Assembly: GCA_964439745.1 (NCBI GenBank)
Contig: CAYTQK010000047.1
Span: 1-15,600 of the forward strand
Origin: CAYTQK01 sp964439745
Lineage (GTDB): Bacteria; Desulfobacterota; Desulfobacteria; Desulfobacterales; Desulfosudaceae
DNA length: 15,600 nt
Direction: 5' to 3'
In this document: piece after piece, positions 6,118-14,010 of the stretch
How the letters are laid out: every line of letters begins with the position of its first letter
Position numbering within the stretch: the first letter of the stretch is position 1
Translations under genes and position numbers: made by a program
The notes under the pieces: model-generated
Databases searched by the model: none
Seen by the model: only the letters and a program-made list of their open reading frames with translations
Told to the model about the DNA's origin: nothing

Positions 6118-6495
6118 TTATTTCCGGGTCCACTGGCCGTCCGGCTCCTGGATCCAGGTGCCCGGTTCGGCGTTCTCCCGGATCTGTCGGGCTCGCCGCG
6201 AGCCGACCTTGTCCACGGTGGTGCCCAGCTTGCTGGCAATGGCCTGGTAGACGATTTTGCGGTCGCGGTTTACCGCCGCGATCATGTCGGCGTCCGGTTT
6301 TTTATTGCCCCGGTATTCCAGGTAACCCTGGTTGTTTTCGCCGATAATACCCCGGGCCATGAGGGCGTCGATTTTGGGCAGCCGGGCTTTCATACGGGCC
6401 TTGATATCGGATTCGTCGGCCAGTGAACTGTTGGCGGCGGCCAGCAGTCCGCATCCCAGCAGTACGATCAGGATCAGGCGGATATTTTTTTTCAT
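6118..6495 (-). CDS. ydbL: YdbL-like periplasmic protein (DUF1318)
   Basis: This 125-residue protein carries a signal peptide (1-26, likely cleaved after SSLA). The mature part follows the DUF1318 pattern: DIKARMKARLPKIDAL (30-45), GIIGENNQGYLE (49-60), NRDRKIVYQAIA (76-87), GSRRARQI (98-105) and a Trp-rich tail (GTWIQEPDGQWTRK). It is the third gene of a ydbH-ynbE-ydbL unit in the same order as in E. coli, where YdbL is a periplasmic partner that affects the YdbH-YnbE bridge. GGAGG precedes the start; the gap to ynbE is 21 bases. Confidence 0.9.
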   Translation of the reverse strand: MKKNIRLILIVLLGCGLLAAANSSLADESDIKARMKARLPKIDALMARGIIGENNQGYLEYRGNKKPDADMIAAVNRDRKIVYQAIASKLGTTVDKVGSRRARQIRENAEPGTWIQEPDGQWTRK

Positions 6496-6516
6496 GGCAT
6501 CCTCCTTCTATCTGGT

Positions 6517-6732
6517 TTACCGGCTCGGGGTCTTGCTTGTCTCTTCGGGAACGGCGGCCGGTGTCTCCGTCTCCATTTCATCCAGGTCACCGAAGAAATC
6601 GTCCAGGGCCCGGTCCACCTTGATGTTGATGTCCACCGTGATGTGGATGGGATCCACCTGCAACCGGTGGGTGCAGGCCGCTGAACAGAAGAGCAGGGCG
6701 GCTGCCGCCAGAATAAGCATGGTTTTTTTCAT
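6517..6732 (-). CDS. ynbE: YnbE-like outer-membrane lipoprotein
   Basis: This 71-residue protein has a lipoprotein signal peptide ending in CSAAC with the lipidated cysteine at C20; Ser at the -3 position is less usual. The mature segment VDPIHITVDINIKVDRALDD (26-45) is the alternating strand typical of YnbE, which in E. coli stacks against the C-terminus of YdbH to link it to the outer membrane. The acidic tail (51-71) is longer than in E. coli. AGGAGG precedes the start at 6732, 17 bases after the ydbH stop. Assignment rests on the motif plus the gene order. Confidence 0.88.
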   Translation of the reverse strand: MKKTMLILAAAALLFCSAACTHRLQVDPIHITVDINIKVDRALDDFFGDLDEMETETPAAVPEETSKTPSR

Positions 6733-6749
6733 GCCGGCCTCCTGTTTGA

Positions 6750-9422
6750 TTATTGAAATTTGAATATCTCTTTATAGCCGATCAGCTCGTTTAAAGGAAT
6801 CCTGAAATTGACATCCAGGCTGATGCCTTCAAATTCCGACCGGGTCTGGTTGTTTTCTGTCCGCACGAACCCGCCCTTTTTCTTGTCATAGACAAAGGGC
6901 AGGGAGTGGGTGGGGCGGCCGTCAAACTGCAGCCGAACACGGAGATTATCCGCTTCGGAGTTGAACAGAACCTTGGCCCAGTCATACTGGTAGTTTCTCA
7001 GGGCTTCCCGGGCCAGGTCAATTTGTCCGTACTGGGGACTGGTCTTGGACAGGCCGCTGGTCAGGATCTCGGTTTTGCTGAGGTGAATAATGCCCCCTTT
7101 GCCGGGCGCGGAAAAAAGAAATCCGTCATCAATGCCAATGTCCCCGGCGCGGTATTGAACGGGAATGCGGCCGCTGACCGTGCCCTGGCCGTCGGCCCGG
7201 ATGCCGCCGATCTGGGCCAGGACCTCGGCCAGGTTGAGTCGGTCGCAGTAAAGGGTCAGGTCGTAATCGTTCCGGCCGGGGGCAATCCGTGTGGGCTGGG
7301 AATAAACATGGCCCCGGCACCATTGAAAGGCGCCCTGTTCAACAAAGAGTGTTCCCTCCTGTTCCAGCTGAAACCGGATGCGGCCGTCGGTAAGCCGGAT
7401 TTCCCCGAGTTCGGCTTGGGCAAAGGAAAGCAACTGGGCCGGTTCGCTCTGCCGGGTCAGCAGATCCGGCATGATCAGGTCGGCGGCCAGGCCGGTAAGG
7501 GCCAGATTTTTTTTCGGAAGTCGGACCGAACCGTCGTCCAGTCGGGCGGTCAGGCGGGCATCAGGCCGACCCTCCCGGACAACGAACTTGACCGTGCCGG
7601 CCAAGTCGCCGTTGACCATTATCCCGGCGGCCTTGTCGATAAAACGGCCCAGGTCGATTTCCGGGCCGCTGCCGTCATGGCTGAACATCAGAGTGGTATC
7701 TATTGCGGCGGCTTGGCCTTTTTGGGCCGCCGGGCTTTTTCCGTCGACCCGGGCGGACAAGCGGCCGGTCAAGCCGGTCAGCAGCCGGCCGGGCTGGTAG
7801 TCCGCGGCCAGTTCCAGGGATTTCCCTGCCTGGCGCAGGGTGCCCTGCCAGGCGCCCAGGTCCCGTCCCTGCCAGGAGACGGGACCAATGGTCAGTTCGC
7901 CGCCGGACGCTGCCGGGTCCGGCCATTGCAACGGCAAGAACAACCGGCTCTGGCGGATGGTGACTTGTGAACCCGGGGCGGCAATCTGCCCGGTGGACAG
8001 GCGCAGGTCTCCGGAAAAAGAGGTGCTCTGGCCGGTCGTCGCAGCCATGTTCATCCGTCCCTGGAGGGCCAGGTCCGCCAGCTTCACCGTGCCGGCGGTA
8101 TCCGCGGCCGGCGAAATTTCAATCCGCGGCAGACGCAGGTCGGCCTTGATCTCCGCCCGGCCGGGGCCGCCTTCCCCGGTCAGGGTCAGCGCCGGGGCCG
8201 GCAGGGTCAGCCGGATGTCGGCCGCCTGCCAGCGGTATTCGGCCGGGTTGGATTTTTCCGGGGGCGGGCCGCCGCGAAGAGACAATTCCCACCGGCCGCT
8301 ATCCGACAGCGAGGCCCGGACCGTGCCGGCCAGCTTCAGAGGGTCCAGCAGCGCCGGGGACTGGTTGCTGACACCGGGGGACGGAGCCAGATCGGCGGCG
8401 AAATCTCCCTGCCACCGGTCGGAAGCGGGAACGGGCAGCATCCGTGCCTGCAGGCGGTCCAGCCGCAGAAAGGCCGGCTGCTCCAGCCGCAGATTCGCAA
8501 GGGTTATTTTCCAGGCATTGTCTTCGGACCGGTCCAGCGCCAGCCGAACGGCTGCCGTGGAATCGTCCGGTTCCAGCCGGAGGGATTGATATTCCAGCCG
8601 GCCGGCGGCCAGTTCCAGTTCCAGGCCGGCCCGGATCAGGGAGACCGGCTGCGAAGTATTCGGACGGAGGCGCGCCTCTAGGTGACCGTTGACGGCGGCG
8701 GTCCCGCTCAGATCAAGGCCGGGCAGGGCGGCGGTGAAATCGGACAGCCGGTCCAGGTCCAGCGAAGGGGCCGTCAGCCGCGCTGTGACCAGGCCGGGGT
8801 CCAGTTCGGCCCGGGCCTCCACGGTGATCGGCTGGCCGCGCCAGGGCAGGTGCAGCCGGCCGTCGATGACCTCCATGGTCTGATCGGCCGGGGTCAGAAC
8901 CAGGGACAGGGGCAGTTGAATTCTCCGGTCCGGCAGGGTCAGGTTGATCATGGCCGGTCCCAGGGAGAGCTTGCCGCAGGTTACCGGCCAGGAAAAGGCT
9001 GCGGCAGCTTTCCCTGGTTCCTCGCCGGCCGGTTCCGGTGAATTTGCCGGCCGCTGCCATCCCGGCAGGGTCAGGGTGCCCTCCCGGAGATCAGCGTTAA
9101 GTGTCAGACCCCGCACGGCCGCTTCTTCGATGTGCCGCTGGAACAGTCCCCAGGGCGTATACCGGATGGTGACCGCGGTCGCTTCCAGGAAGGGCCGCTC
9201 CGGCTGTCCCAGGCGGACCGGGCTGATCACGATTTCGTCCAGTCCAATCTTGACGATTTCCACCCGGGCGGCATCGATCCCGTATCGCGCCGCGGTTTCA
9301 GGTATTAGCCGGCTTTCCACATATTCTGTCAGAAAAACATTGACGGCCAGCTGCCAGCAGAATGCCAGGGCCCCGGCCAGCAGCAGGAGAACGAAGAATT
9401 TCCTGGGAAAATGTTTTGTCAT
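6750..9422 (-). CDS. ydbH: YdbH-type AsmA-like intermembrane lipid-transport protein
   Basis: This 890-residue protein is about the size of E. coli YdbH (near 880). It has one N-terminal membrane anchor (about 9-31) followed by a very long periplasmic region of alternating strands, as expected for the groove-forming AsmA-like family. RYTPWGLFQRHIEEAAVRGL (86-105) is typical of the N-terminal part, and the C-terminus FEGISLDVNFRIPLNELIGY is the part expected to meet YnbE. The role in glycerophospholipid movement between membranes is taken from the E. coli system. The ATG at 9422 has no strong ribosome site. It is followed by ynbE and ydbL. A decayed copy of its 3' end lies at 5655-5735. Confidence 0.9.
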   Translation of the reverse strand: MTKHFPRKFFVLLLLAGALAFCWQLAVNVFLTEYVESRLIPETAARYGIDAARVEIVKIGLDEIVISPVRLGQPERPFLEATAVTIRYTPWGLFQRHIEEAAVRGLTLNADLREGTLTLPGWQRPANSPEPAGEEPGKAAAAFSWPVTCGKLSLGPAMINLTLPDRRIQLPLSLVLTPADQTMEVIDGRLHLPWRGQPITVEARAELDPGLVTARLTAPSLDLDRLSDFTAALPGLDLSGTAAVNGHLEARLRPNTSQPVSLIRAGLELELAAGRLEYQSLRLEPDDSTAAVRLALDRSEDNAWKITLANLRLEQPAFLRLDRLQARMLPVPASDRWQGDFAADLAPSPGVSNQSPALLDPLKLAGTVRASLSDSGRWELSLRGGPPPEKSNPAEYRWQAADIRLTLPAPALTLTGEGGPGRAEIKADLRLPRIEISPAADTAGTVKLADLALQGRMNMAATTGQSTSFSGDLRLSTGQIAAPGSQVTIRQSRLFLPLQWPDPAASGGELTIGPVSWQGRDLGAWQGTLRQAGKSLELAADYQPGRLLTGLTGRLSARVDGKSPAAQKGQAAAIDTTLMFSHDGSGPEIDLGRFIDKAAGIMVNGDLAGTVKFVVREGRPDARLTARLDDGSVRLPKKNLALTGLAADLIMPDLLTRQSEPAQLLSFAQAELGEIRLTDGRIRFQLEQEGTLFVEQGAFQWCRGHVYSQPTRIAPGRNDYDLTLYCDRLNLAEVLAQIGGIRADGQGTVSGRIPVQYRAGDIGIDDGFLFSAPGKGGIIHLSKTEILTSGLSKTSPQYGQIDLAREALRNYQYDWAKVLFNSEADNLRVRLQFDGRPTHSLPFVYDKKKGGFVRTENNQTRSEFEGISLDVNFRIPLNELIGYKEIFKFQ

Positions 9423-9505
9423 ATGATTGGTGGCATAAAGAAAAGGCCGTCACTGTTCGGTGCCGTCCCCGTGATGGCGGCGCCGGAAGGTCCTCTATAA
9501 GTTTC

Positions 9506-9534
9506 TTCATAGCAATATTGACGAAATCTGTAAA
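9506..9534 (-). promoter_or_regulatory. candidate sigma-70 promoter for ydbH-ynbE-ydbL
   Basis: On the minus strand TTTACA (9534-9529), a 17-base spacer and TATGAA (9511-9506) form a moderate sigma-70 match about 85 bases before the ydbH start. It is divergent from the stronger promoter at 9579-9607, and the two share a gap of about 45 bases where a common regulator could bind. Confidence 0.4.
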
Positions 9535-9578
9535 CACGATTCGCAAGCGGCCGCCCCAGCTGCATAACCGAAAAAAAA

Positions 9579-9607
9579 TTGACAGCTATTACAGTCGTGC
9601 TTATAGT
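9579..9607 (+). promoter_or_regulatory. strong sigma-70 promoter for the universal stress protein gene
   Basis: TTGACA (9579-9584), exactly 17 bases, then TATAGT (9602-9607): a consensus -35 and a five-of-six -10 with ideal spacing, behind an A-tract (9571-9578) that could act as an UP-like element. Transcription would start near 9614, leaving a leader of about 72 bases before the ATG at 9686. This is the clearest promoter in the window. Confidence 0.8.
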
Positions 9608-9685
9608 AATAATATAGTTTTCACCTTGACAATTTCTTTGCGGTTCTTCAATTCAGCAAATTTCAACAAACAGGGGGATAAAAGC

Positions 9686-10138
9686 ATGGTTGAAATCAAA
9701 AAAATTCTGTTTCCCGTGGACCTGACCGAAAATTATACCAAGATTCTGCCGTATGTGCTGTCCCTGGCCGAAAAATACAACAGCCAGATCTACCTGCTGC
9801 ACGTAGTGGAAAATATCGGCAAGTGGGGAATCGGCTATCTGCCGCATACCTCCATGAAGAAGTTCCAGGAGGAGGCCCAGCAAGGCGCGGAAAAAGCCCT
9901 GGACAAAATCTGTACCCGGGATATGCAGAGTTGCCCCAACTTTAAACGCATGCTGATTTCGGGGGACCCGGCCACGGAAATTCTCCAAATCATTGAATCA
10001 GAAGAGATCGACATGGTTATCATGGGAACCCATGGGCGCAAGGGACTGGAGCATGCCATTTTCGGCAGTGTCGCCGACAACGTGGTCAAAAAATCTCCGG
10101 TTCCCGTAACCGTGGTCAATCCGCATCGACGCCAATAA
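9686..10138 (+). CDS. universal stress protein (UspA family, ATP-binding type)
   Basis: This 150-residue protein is one complete Usp domain. It starts with IKKILFPVDLTE (D12 is the usual base-contacting residue) and has the nucleotide motif G114-x2-G117-x9-G127-S128 (GTHGRKGLEHAIFGS), so it belongs to the ATP-binding group. VPVTVVNPHRRQ closes the fold. Usp proteins are cytoplasmic stress and starvation factors. An open frame extends upstream to 9362, but that part crosses the promoter and leader; the ATG at 9686 is chosen because AGGGGG precedes it and the Usp fold begins there. The next gene starts 27 bases later, probably on the same transcript. Confidence 0.93.
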   Translation: MVEIKKILFPVDLTENYTKILPYVLSLAEKYNSQIYLLHVVENIGKWGIGYLPHTSMKKFQEEAQQGAEKALDKICTRDMQSCPNFKRMLISGDPATEILQIIESEEIDMVIMGTHGRKGLEHAIFGSVADNVVKKSPVPVTVVNPHRRQ

Positions 10139-10165
10139 GCGGATAAAACAAGCGGGGTGATTCTC

Positions 10166-11176
10166 ATGAAACCTGCCATGTTTTTTGATGTTCTGGATGA
10201 CAGCCAGGTGCAATGCCGTCTGTGCGCTCATCAATGCCGGATCAAGGACGGCCAAAGGGGCATCTGTGGCGTTCGGGAAAACCAGGGCGGCACCCTGTAC
10301 AGCCTGGTTTACGGCCAGGTGATTGCCGAGCATGTCGATCCCATCGAGAAAAAGCCCCTGTTTAATTTTCTGCCCGGCACGCGCGTCTTTTCCATCGGCA
10401 CGGTGGGCTGTAATTTTCATTGCAGCCACTGCCAGAATTCGGATATTTCGCAATATCCCCACGAAAACAACGGCCGCATCATCGGCCGCGCGCGAACCCC
10501 GGAACAGATCGTGGCCGGTGCCCGGGACGCGGGCTGCGCCTCCATCGCCTATACCTATACCGAACCGACGGTTTTCTATGAGTTTGCCTATGATACGGCG
10601 GTACTGGCGCAGGAAGAGGGGATCAAGAACGTTTTTGTCAGCAACGGCTACATGAGTGCCGAAGCCGCGCAAAAGATCGCTTCCTGCCTGGATGCCATCA
10701 ACATTGACCTGAAATCGTTTTCCGACAAGACTTACAAAAAGATCTGCGGGGCGCGGCTGGAGCCGGTATTGGAGACCATCCGCCTGATGAAATCGCTGGG
10801 CGTCTGGGTGGAGGTGACCACCCTGGTCATTCCCGGGCTGAACGACGAGGAGCAGGAGCTGCGGGAGATCGCTTCGTTCATCCGTACCGTGGGCCGGGAA
10901 ATTCCCTGGCACGTCGGCCGGTTTCCTCCGGCCCACCAGCTCAGGGACCGTCCGCCCACCCCGCCGGCCACCCTGCGCCGCGCCCGGGAGATCGGCCGCG
11001 AAGCGGGCCTGCGGTACGTTTACGGGGGCAACCTCCCCGGCGAAGGAGAAGACTCCTTCTGCCCGGACTGTGGTTCCCCGGTGGTGGAGCGCTACGGACT
11101 GACCCTGCGGCACAATCGCCTGCAGGAGGGGCGCTGCCCGGACTGCGGCACTGCTCTTGACGGGTATTTTCTGTAG
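10166..11176 (+). CDS. amrS: AmrS-like radical SAM enzyme (AmmeMemoRadiSam type)
   Basis: This 336-residue protein has the radical SAM cluster motif C82-NFH-C86-SH-C89 preceded by IGTVG. Before it lies a cysteine-rich N-terminus, C17-x2-C20-x3-C24 and C34 in GICGVRENQ. YTYTEPTVFYE, VFVSNGYM and INIDLKSFSD are family motifs. The C-terminus adds a zinc-ribbon-like pair, C299-PD-C302 and C324-PD-C327. This matches the AmmeMemoRadiSam radical SAM family, usually found with AMMECR1 and Memo proteins, neither of which is in this window. The reaction is not established by sequence. ATG 10166 is preferred over GTG 10157 because GGGGTGA lies at the right distance. Confidence 0.9.
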   Translation: MKPAMFFDVLDDSQVQCRLCAHQCRIKDGQRGICGVRENQGGTLYSLVYGQVIAEHVDPIEKKPLFNFLPGTRVFSIGTVGCNFHCSHCQNSDISQYPHENNGRIIGRARTPEQIVAGARDAGCASIAYTYTEPTVFYEFAYDTAVLAQEEGIKNVFVSNGYMSAEAAQKIASCLDAINIDLKSFSDKTYKKICGARLEPVLETIRLMKSLGVWVEVTTLVIPGLNDEEQELREIASFIRTVGREIPWHVGRFPPAHQLRDRPPTPPATLRRAREIGREAGLRYVYGGNLPGEGEDSFCPDCGSPVVERYGLTLRHNRLQEGRCPDCGTALDGYFL

Positions 11177-11196
11177 CCCCGGCCGGCCGTGTCAAT

Positions 11197-11223
11197 CCGG
11201 AACCGTTGCCGGGCAATGTCCGG
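11197..11223 (+). terminator. imperfect hairpin after amrS
   Basis: CCGGA (11197-11201) can pair with TCCGG (11219-11223), with an inner TTGC-CGG-GCAA stem (11206-11216). It lies 20 bases after the amrS stop. No T-run follows. Confidence 0.22.
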
Positions 11224-11260
11224 AAAGTCTTCGGGAGCGTATCCCCCCATGGGCTGTGCC

Positions 11261-11280
11261 AAAACCGGTTCCCGGGTTTT
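11261..11280 (+). terminator. possible terminator hairpin with T-rich end
   Basis: AAAACC (11261-11266) pairs with GGTTTT (11275-11280), and the 3' side runs into GTTTG. It lies just before the candidate promoter at 11283, so it could separate the uspA-amrS transcript from the next unit. Confidence 0.33.
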
Positions 11281-11282
11281 GT

Positions 11283-11311
11283 TTGCACCCTGTCTTTCTA
11301 CCTGTTATGTT
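11283..11311 (+). promoter_or_regulatory. candidate sigma-70 promoter for the Yip1/hexokinase unit
   Basis: TTGCAC (11283-11288), 17 bases, then TATGTT (11306-11311). Spacing is ideal and both elements match in four or five positions. The leader to the ATG at 11380 would be about 62 bases and contains a tiny open frame. Confidence 0.45.
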
Positions 11312-11328
11312 TGATCCAAAAGGAGCGT

Positions 11329-11355
11329 ATGCAGAAAAATTTTTTATCAGCATAG
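11329..11355 (+). other. possible 8-codon leader ORF
   Basis: AAGGAG (11320-11325) stands just before ATG 11329, which encodes MQKNFLSA and stops at TAG. The spacing of three bases is short. It ends 24 bases before the Yip1-family start. It shows no run of one amino acid typical of attenuators, so it may be chance. Confidence 0.18.
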
Positions 11356-11379
11356 AGCCATATTCAAGCAAAGGAGAGA

Positions 11380-11916
11380 ATGATGCAGCAACTGATTGAT
11401 CGCATGATTCGGGCGTCCAAACTGGACGTGGCCCTGTATGAAGAGGTGGAAGCGGATCCTTCAACCATGGGGCAGGCCATGACCGTGGTGGTCCTTGCCA
11501 GCCTGGCGGCCGGCATCGGCACCATCGGCACTGCCGGTATCAGCGGCCTTGTTATCGGTACCATCATGGCCCTGGCAGGCTGGTTCATCTGGGCCTGGCT
11601 GACCTACCTGATCGGCACCAAGATGCTGCCCGAACCCCAGACCGAATCCAGCCCCGGTGAACTGCTGCGCACCATCGGTTTTTCCAGCGCGCCCGGGATA
11701 ATCCGGATTCTGGCCATTATCCCCGTGCTGGGACCGGTGATCATGCTGATCGGCGGCATCTGGATGCTGGTGGCCATGATCATCGCCGTGCGTCAGGCCC
11801 TGGATTATCAGAGCACCCTGCGGGCGGTGGGCGTCTGCCTCATCGGCTGGATCATCCAGGTGCTGGTCATCGCCGCGGTGGTGGGCTTGTTTGCTTCCAC
11901 CCAGGGCGACCTGTAG
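11380..11916 (+). CDS. Yip1-family membrane protein
   Basis: This 178-residue protein begins with a short cytoplasmic segment (LIDRMIRASKLDVALYEEVE) and then has about five membrane spans (near 32-53, 56-78, 102-118, 119-140 and 150-172). The layout and the segment SSAPGIIRILAIIPVLGP (about 101-118) fit the Yip1 domain family common in bacteria. The molecular role in bacteria is unknown. AAGGAG (11371-11376) precedes two adjacent ATGs; 11383 has the more usual spacing, 11380 is the longer form given here. The hexokinase gene follows after 18 bases, probably on the same transcript. Confidence 0.82.
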   Translation: MMQQLIDRMIRASKLDVALYEEVEADPSTMGQAMTVVVLASLAAGIGTIGTAGISGLVIGTIMALAGWFIWAWLTYLIGTKMLPEPQTESSPGELLRTIGFSSAPGIIRILAIIPVLGPVIMLIGGIWMLVAMIIAVRQALDYQSTLRAVGVCLIGWIIQVLVIAAVVGLFASTQGDL

Positions 11917-11934
11917 GCCGGGGTATCGCTCATA

Positions 11935-13152
11935 ATGCCTTTTTCTCTTTCCCGTGATCAGCTGCTTGATATCGCCGGCTGCATGGCCCGGGATATCCGT
12001 CTCGGACTGGGTGCGGACAATGCCGAGATCCTGGCCATTCCCACCTATGTTCCCCTGGATCCCCCGCCGGAAACGGGCCGGGTCCTGGCTGTTGATGTCG
12101 GCGGAACCAATGCCCGGGCGGCGGTGGTGTCCCTGGACGACCAGGGGCGGCTGAGCGTTGACCAGGGGCCGGTCAGTCGCGAGATTCCGGTCTGCCGGGG
12201 CACGCCCACCGAACTGACCACTTTTCTGGAAGCCCTGGCTGACGTTGTTTTGGCGTTGAATCCGCCCCGGGATCTTCCGGTGGGCTATTGTTTTTCCTAC
12301 CCGTCCCGGCCGACGCCGGACGGCGACGCCGAGATCCTCGGCTGGACCAAGGAGCTTCTTGTCCGTGACACCATCGGTCAGAAAGCCGGCATGCTCTTGC
12401 GCAACCACCTCAACCTGGCCGATCCCGGCCTGTTGGGCGAAGAGCTGCGGGTCATTAACGATACCGTGGCCGCCCTGCTGGCCGGACGGGCTGAGACGCC
12501 GGCCGAGGCGCACATCGGCCTGGTTGCCGGCACCGGCACCAATATGGCCCTGCTGCTGCCGCCGGCCCAGGTGCCCAAGCTGGCGGACAAGCTCTCCTGG
12601 CAGGCTCCCTTGCCCATAAATCTGGAATCCGGCAATTTTCATCCCCCGCACCTGACCCGGCTGGATACCAGCCTGGACGCGGCCACGCACAACCCCACCT
12701 GCCAGCGGTTTGAAAAGGCCGTTTCGGGGTATTATCTGCCTTACCTGTTTCTGCAGGCCTGCCCGGAGAGCGATATTGATCCGGAGCGGGGCGCTGCAGC
12801 CCTGTTTGAACTGGCCTTCGAGGACAAAAACAAGCCCTCGGATACCGAAGCGAACCTGGCCCGCCAGATTGTGGAGCGATCAGCCCGGCTGATCGCCGCC
12901 GCCCTGACCGGCGCGGTTATCGTAATGGGGGAAGCCACCGGTGCCGGTTCTGTCTGCGTCACCGCTGAAGGCGGCTTGTTTCAGGCCCATCCCCGGTACC
13001 GAAAAATCGTGGAGTCAACTCTCCGGGAACTGCTGACCCGATCCGGCCGGAACGAGATGGAAGTGCAGATTCAGACCGTGGCGGATGCCAATCTCAAGGG
13101 GTGCGCCATCGCCGGCCTGGCCCGGTCGGACGGGGCGGTCGCCCCGGTGTAA
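11935..13152 (+). CDS. hexokinase of the eukaryotic type
   Basis: This 405-residue protein shows the motif series of eukaryotic hexokinases rather than of bacterial ROK glucokinases. In order: phosphate-1 loop DVGGTNAR (54-61), sugar motif FSYPSRPTPDGDAEILGWTK (120-139), INDTVAALL (174-182) with catalytic D176, GLVAGTGTN (195-203), INLESGNF (228-235), FEKAVSGYYL (259-268) and ADANLKGCAIAG (383-394). It should phosphorylate glucose or a similar hexose with ATP in the cytoplasm. The length is slightly below the usual 440-460 of eukaryotic enzymes. The start has only a weak GGGG upstream and lies 18 bases after the Yip1 stop, which suggests translation coupled to that gene. The substrate is inferred from family motifs. 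Confidence 0.87.
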   Translation: MPFSLSRDQLLDIAGCMARDIRLGLGADNAEILAIPTYVPLDPPPETGRVLAVDVGGTNARAAVVSLDDQGRLSVDQGPVSREIPVCRGTPTELTTFLEALADVVLALNPPRDLPVGYCFSYPSRPTPDGDAEILGWTKELLVRDTIGQKAGMLLRNHLNLADPGLLGEELRVINDTVAALLAGRAETPAEAHIGLVAGTGTNMALLLPPAQVPKLADKLSWQAPLPINLESGNFHPPHLTRLDTSLDAATHNPTCQRFEKAVSGYYLPYLFLQACPESDIDPERGAAALFELAFEDKNKPSDTEANLARQIVERSARLIAAALTGAVIVMGEATGAGSVCVTAEGGLFQAHPRYRKIVESTLRELLTRSGRNEMEVQIQTVADANLKGCAIAGLARSDGAVAPV

Positions 13153-13248
13153 CGGTGCCGGCCGCAGCCTTTTTCCACTGTTCTATATTGGCCGGTATTT
13201 CCGGGGATGTTCATCGTTGCCGTTATCGCAACAAACCAAGGAGGCACC

Positions 13249-14010
13249 ATGAGCAGGCACAAACTACCCACCTTTCGGCAATCATTCGGCCGGGTCACCC
13301 GTCCCTTGGGCCGGGGCACCAATTTATGGGACGACGCCCGGTTTGTCCTGGCCGACGTGCCCCTGGACAAAAAAGAGACTCGCAAGATCCTGCCTTTGGG
13401 CATGTGGACCGGTGACAACCCCCGGGGTACCCTGTTCATCGTGGATTATACCAGGACCTCTTTCACGGTGCCCTACCACGAAGCAGCGCTGCTGATTCAC
13501 GTCAAAACGCCCCTGGGCAAGGGGCTGCACTGCCCCTGGATGGTGGTGGATGACGACACCGCCCTGATCTATGGCCGGGAAATCCTGGGCTATCCCAAAA
13601 AATGGGGCGACTTCACCTTCACCGAAAAGGAAGGCCACATCGAGGCTGCCGTCCGCCGCCGCGGGGTGGAAGTGCTGCGCTTTGATTCGGTGAACCAGGC
13701 GCGCCAGGACAGCCCGGCTCCGGTCTTTGATCACAAGACCTTCAACATCGGCGGCCCGCTCCAGTTCTTCTGGCTGCTGCAGCCGGTCTGGATGTTCCGG
13801 CCCAGGGAGGTCATCCACGAATCGTATGCCACCGAGGCCAAGGTGGTCATCAATGATTCCGAATACGATCCCCTGGCCCGGCTGATCAGCGGGGAGGCCT
13901 TTAACACCCGCATGGTGGTTCTGGACATTCCCGGCGCCAAGTACTATCTTTTCGCGGGCCTGGCCGGATTCGTCTGGTATGTTCATTCCTATTACCTGCG
14001 CTACCGCTGA
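13249..14010 (+). CDS. acetoacetate decarboxylase family protein
   Basis: This 253-residue protein matches the acetoacetate decarboxylase fold. The motif REILGYPKKWG (110-120) contains the adjacent lysines K117-K118 that correspond to the Schiff-base lysine and its neighbour in clostridial Adc (where the motif is EMSAYPKKLG). PYHEAALLI (75-83) holds the conserved pocket glutamate. The family includes true decarboxylases and other Schiff-base enzymes, so acetoacetate is not certain. The start at 13249 is chosen over an upstream ATG at 13207 because AAGGAGG lies right before it. The flavin oxidoreductase gene follows 149 bases later on the same strand. Confidence 0.88.
   Translation: MSRHKLPTFRQSFGRVTRPLGRGTNLWDDARFVLADVPLDKKETRKILPLGMWTGDNPRGTLFIVDYTRTSFTVPYHEAALLIHVKTPLGKGLHCPWMVVDDDTALIYGREILGYPKKWGDFTFTEKEGHIEAAVRRRGVEVLRFDSVNQARQDSPAPVFDHKTFNIGGPLQFFWLLQPVWMFRPREVIHESYATEAKVVINDSEYDPLARLISGEAFNTRMVVLDIPGAKYYLFAGLAGFVWYVHSYYLRYR

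Noticed and set aside
6906..7970. Plus-strand frame of 354 codons inside ydbH
   Set aside because: Antisense of a well-supported gene, no start signal and shadow-like composition.
9626..9654. Second TTGACA upstream of the stress gene
   Set aside because: The base pattern 17 bases on is CAATTC, which is not a -10 element; it lies downstream of the better promoter.
9362..9685. N-terminal extension of the universal stress protein
   Set aside because: It would cross the ydbH start, a consensus promoter and the leader; the Usp domain begins at 9686.
9998..11113. Minus-strand frame of 371 codons over uspA-amrS
   Set aside because: Antisense to two well-supported genes with strong motifs.
11461..12690. 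Long minus-strand frame of 409 codons
   Set aside because: It is antisense to the Yip1 and hexokinase genes, rich in Gly, Gln, His and Arg as shadows of GC-rich genes are, and has no recognisable motif.
13145..13175. Terminator after hexokinase (GGC-CGCA-GCC then TTTTT)
   Set aside because: The stem has only three base pairs, so the T-run alone is not convincing.
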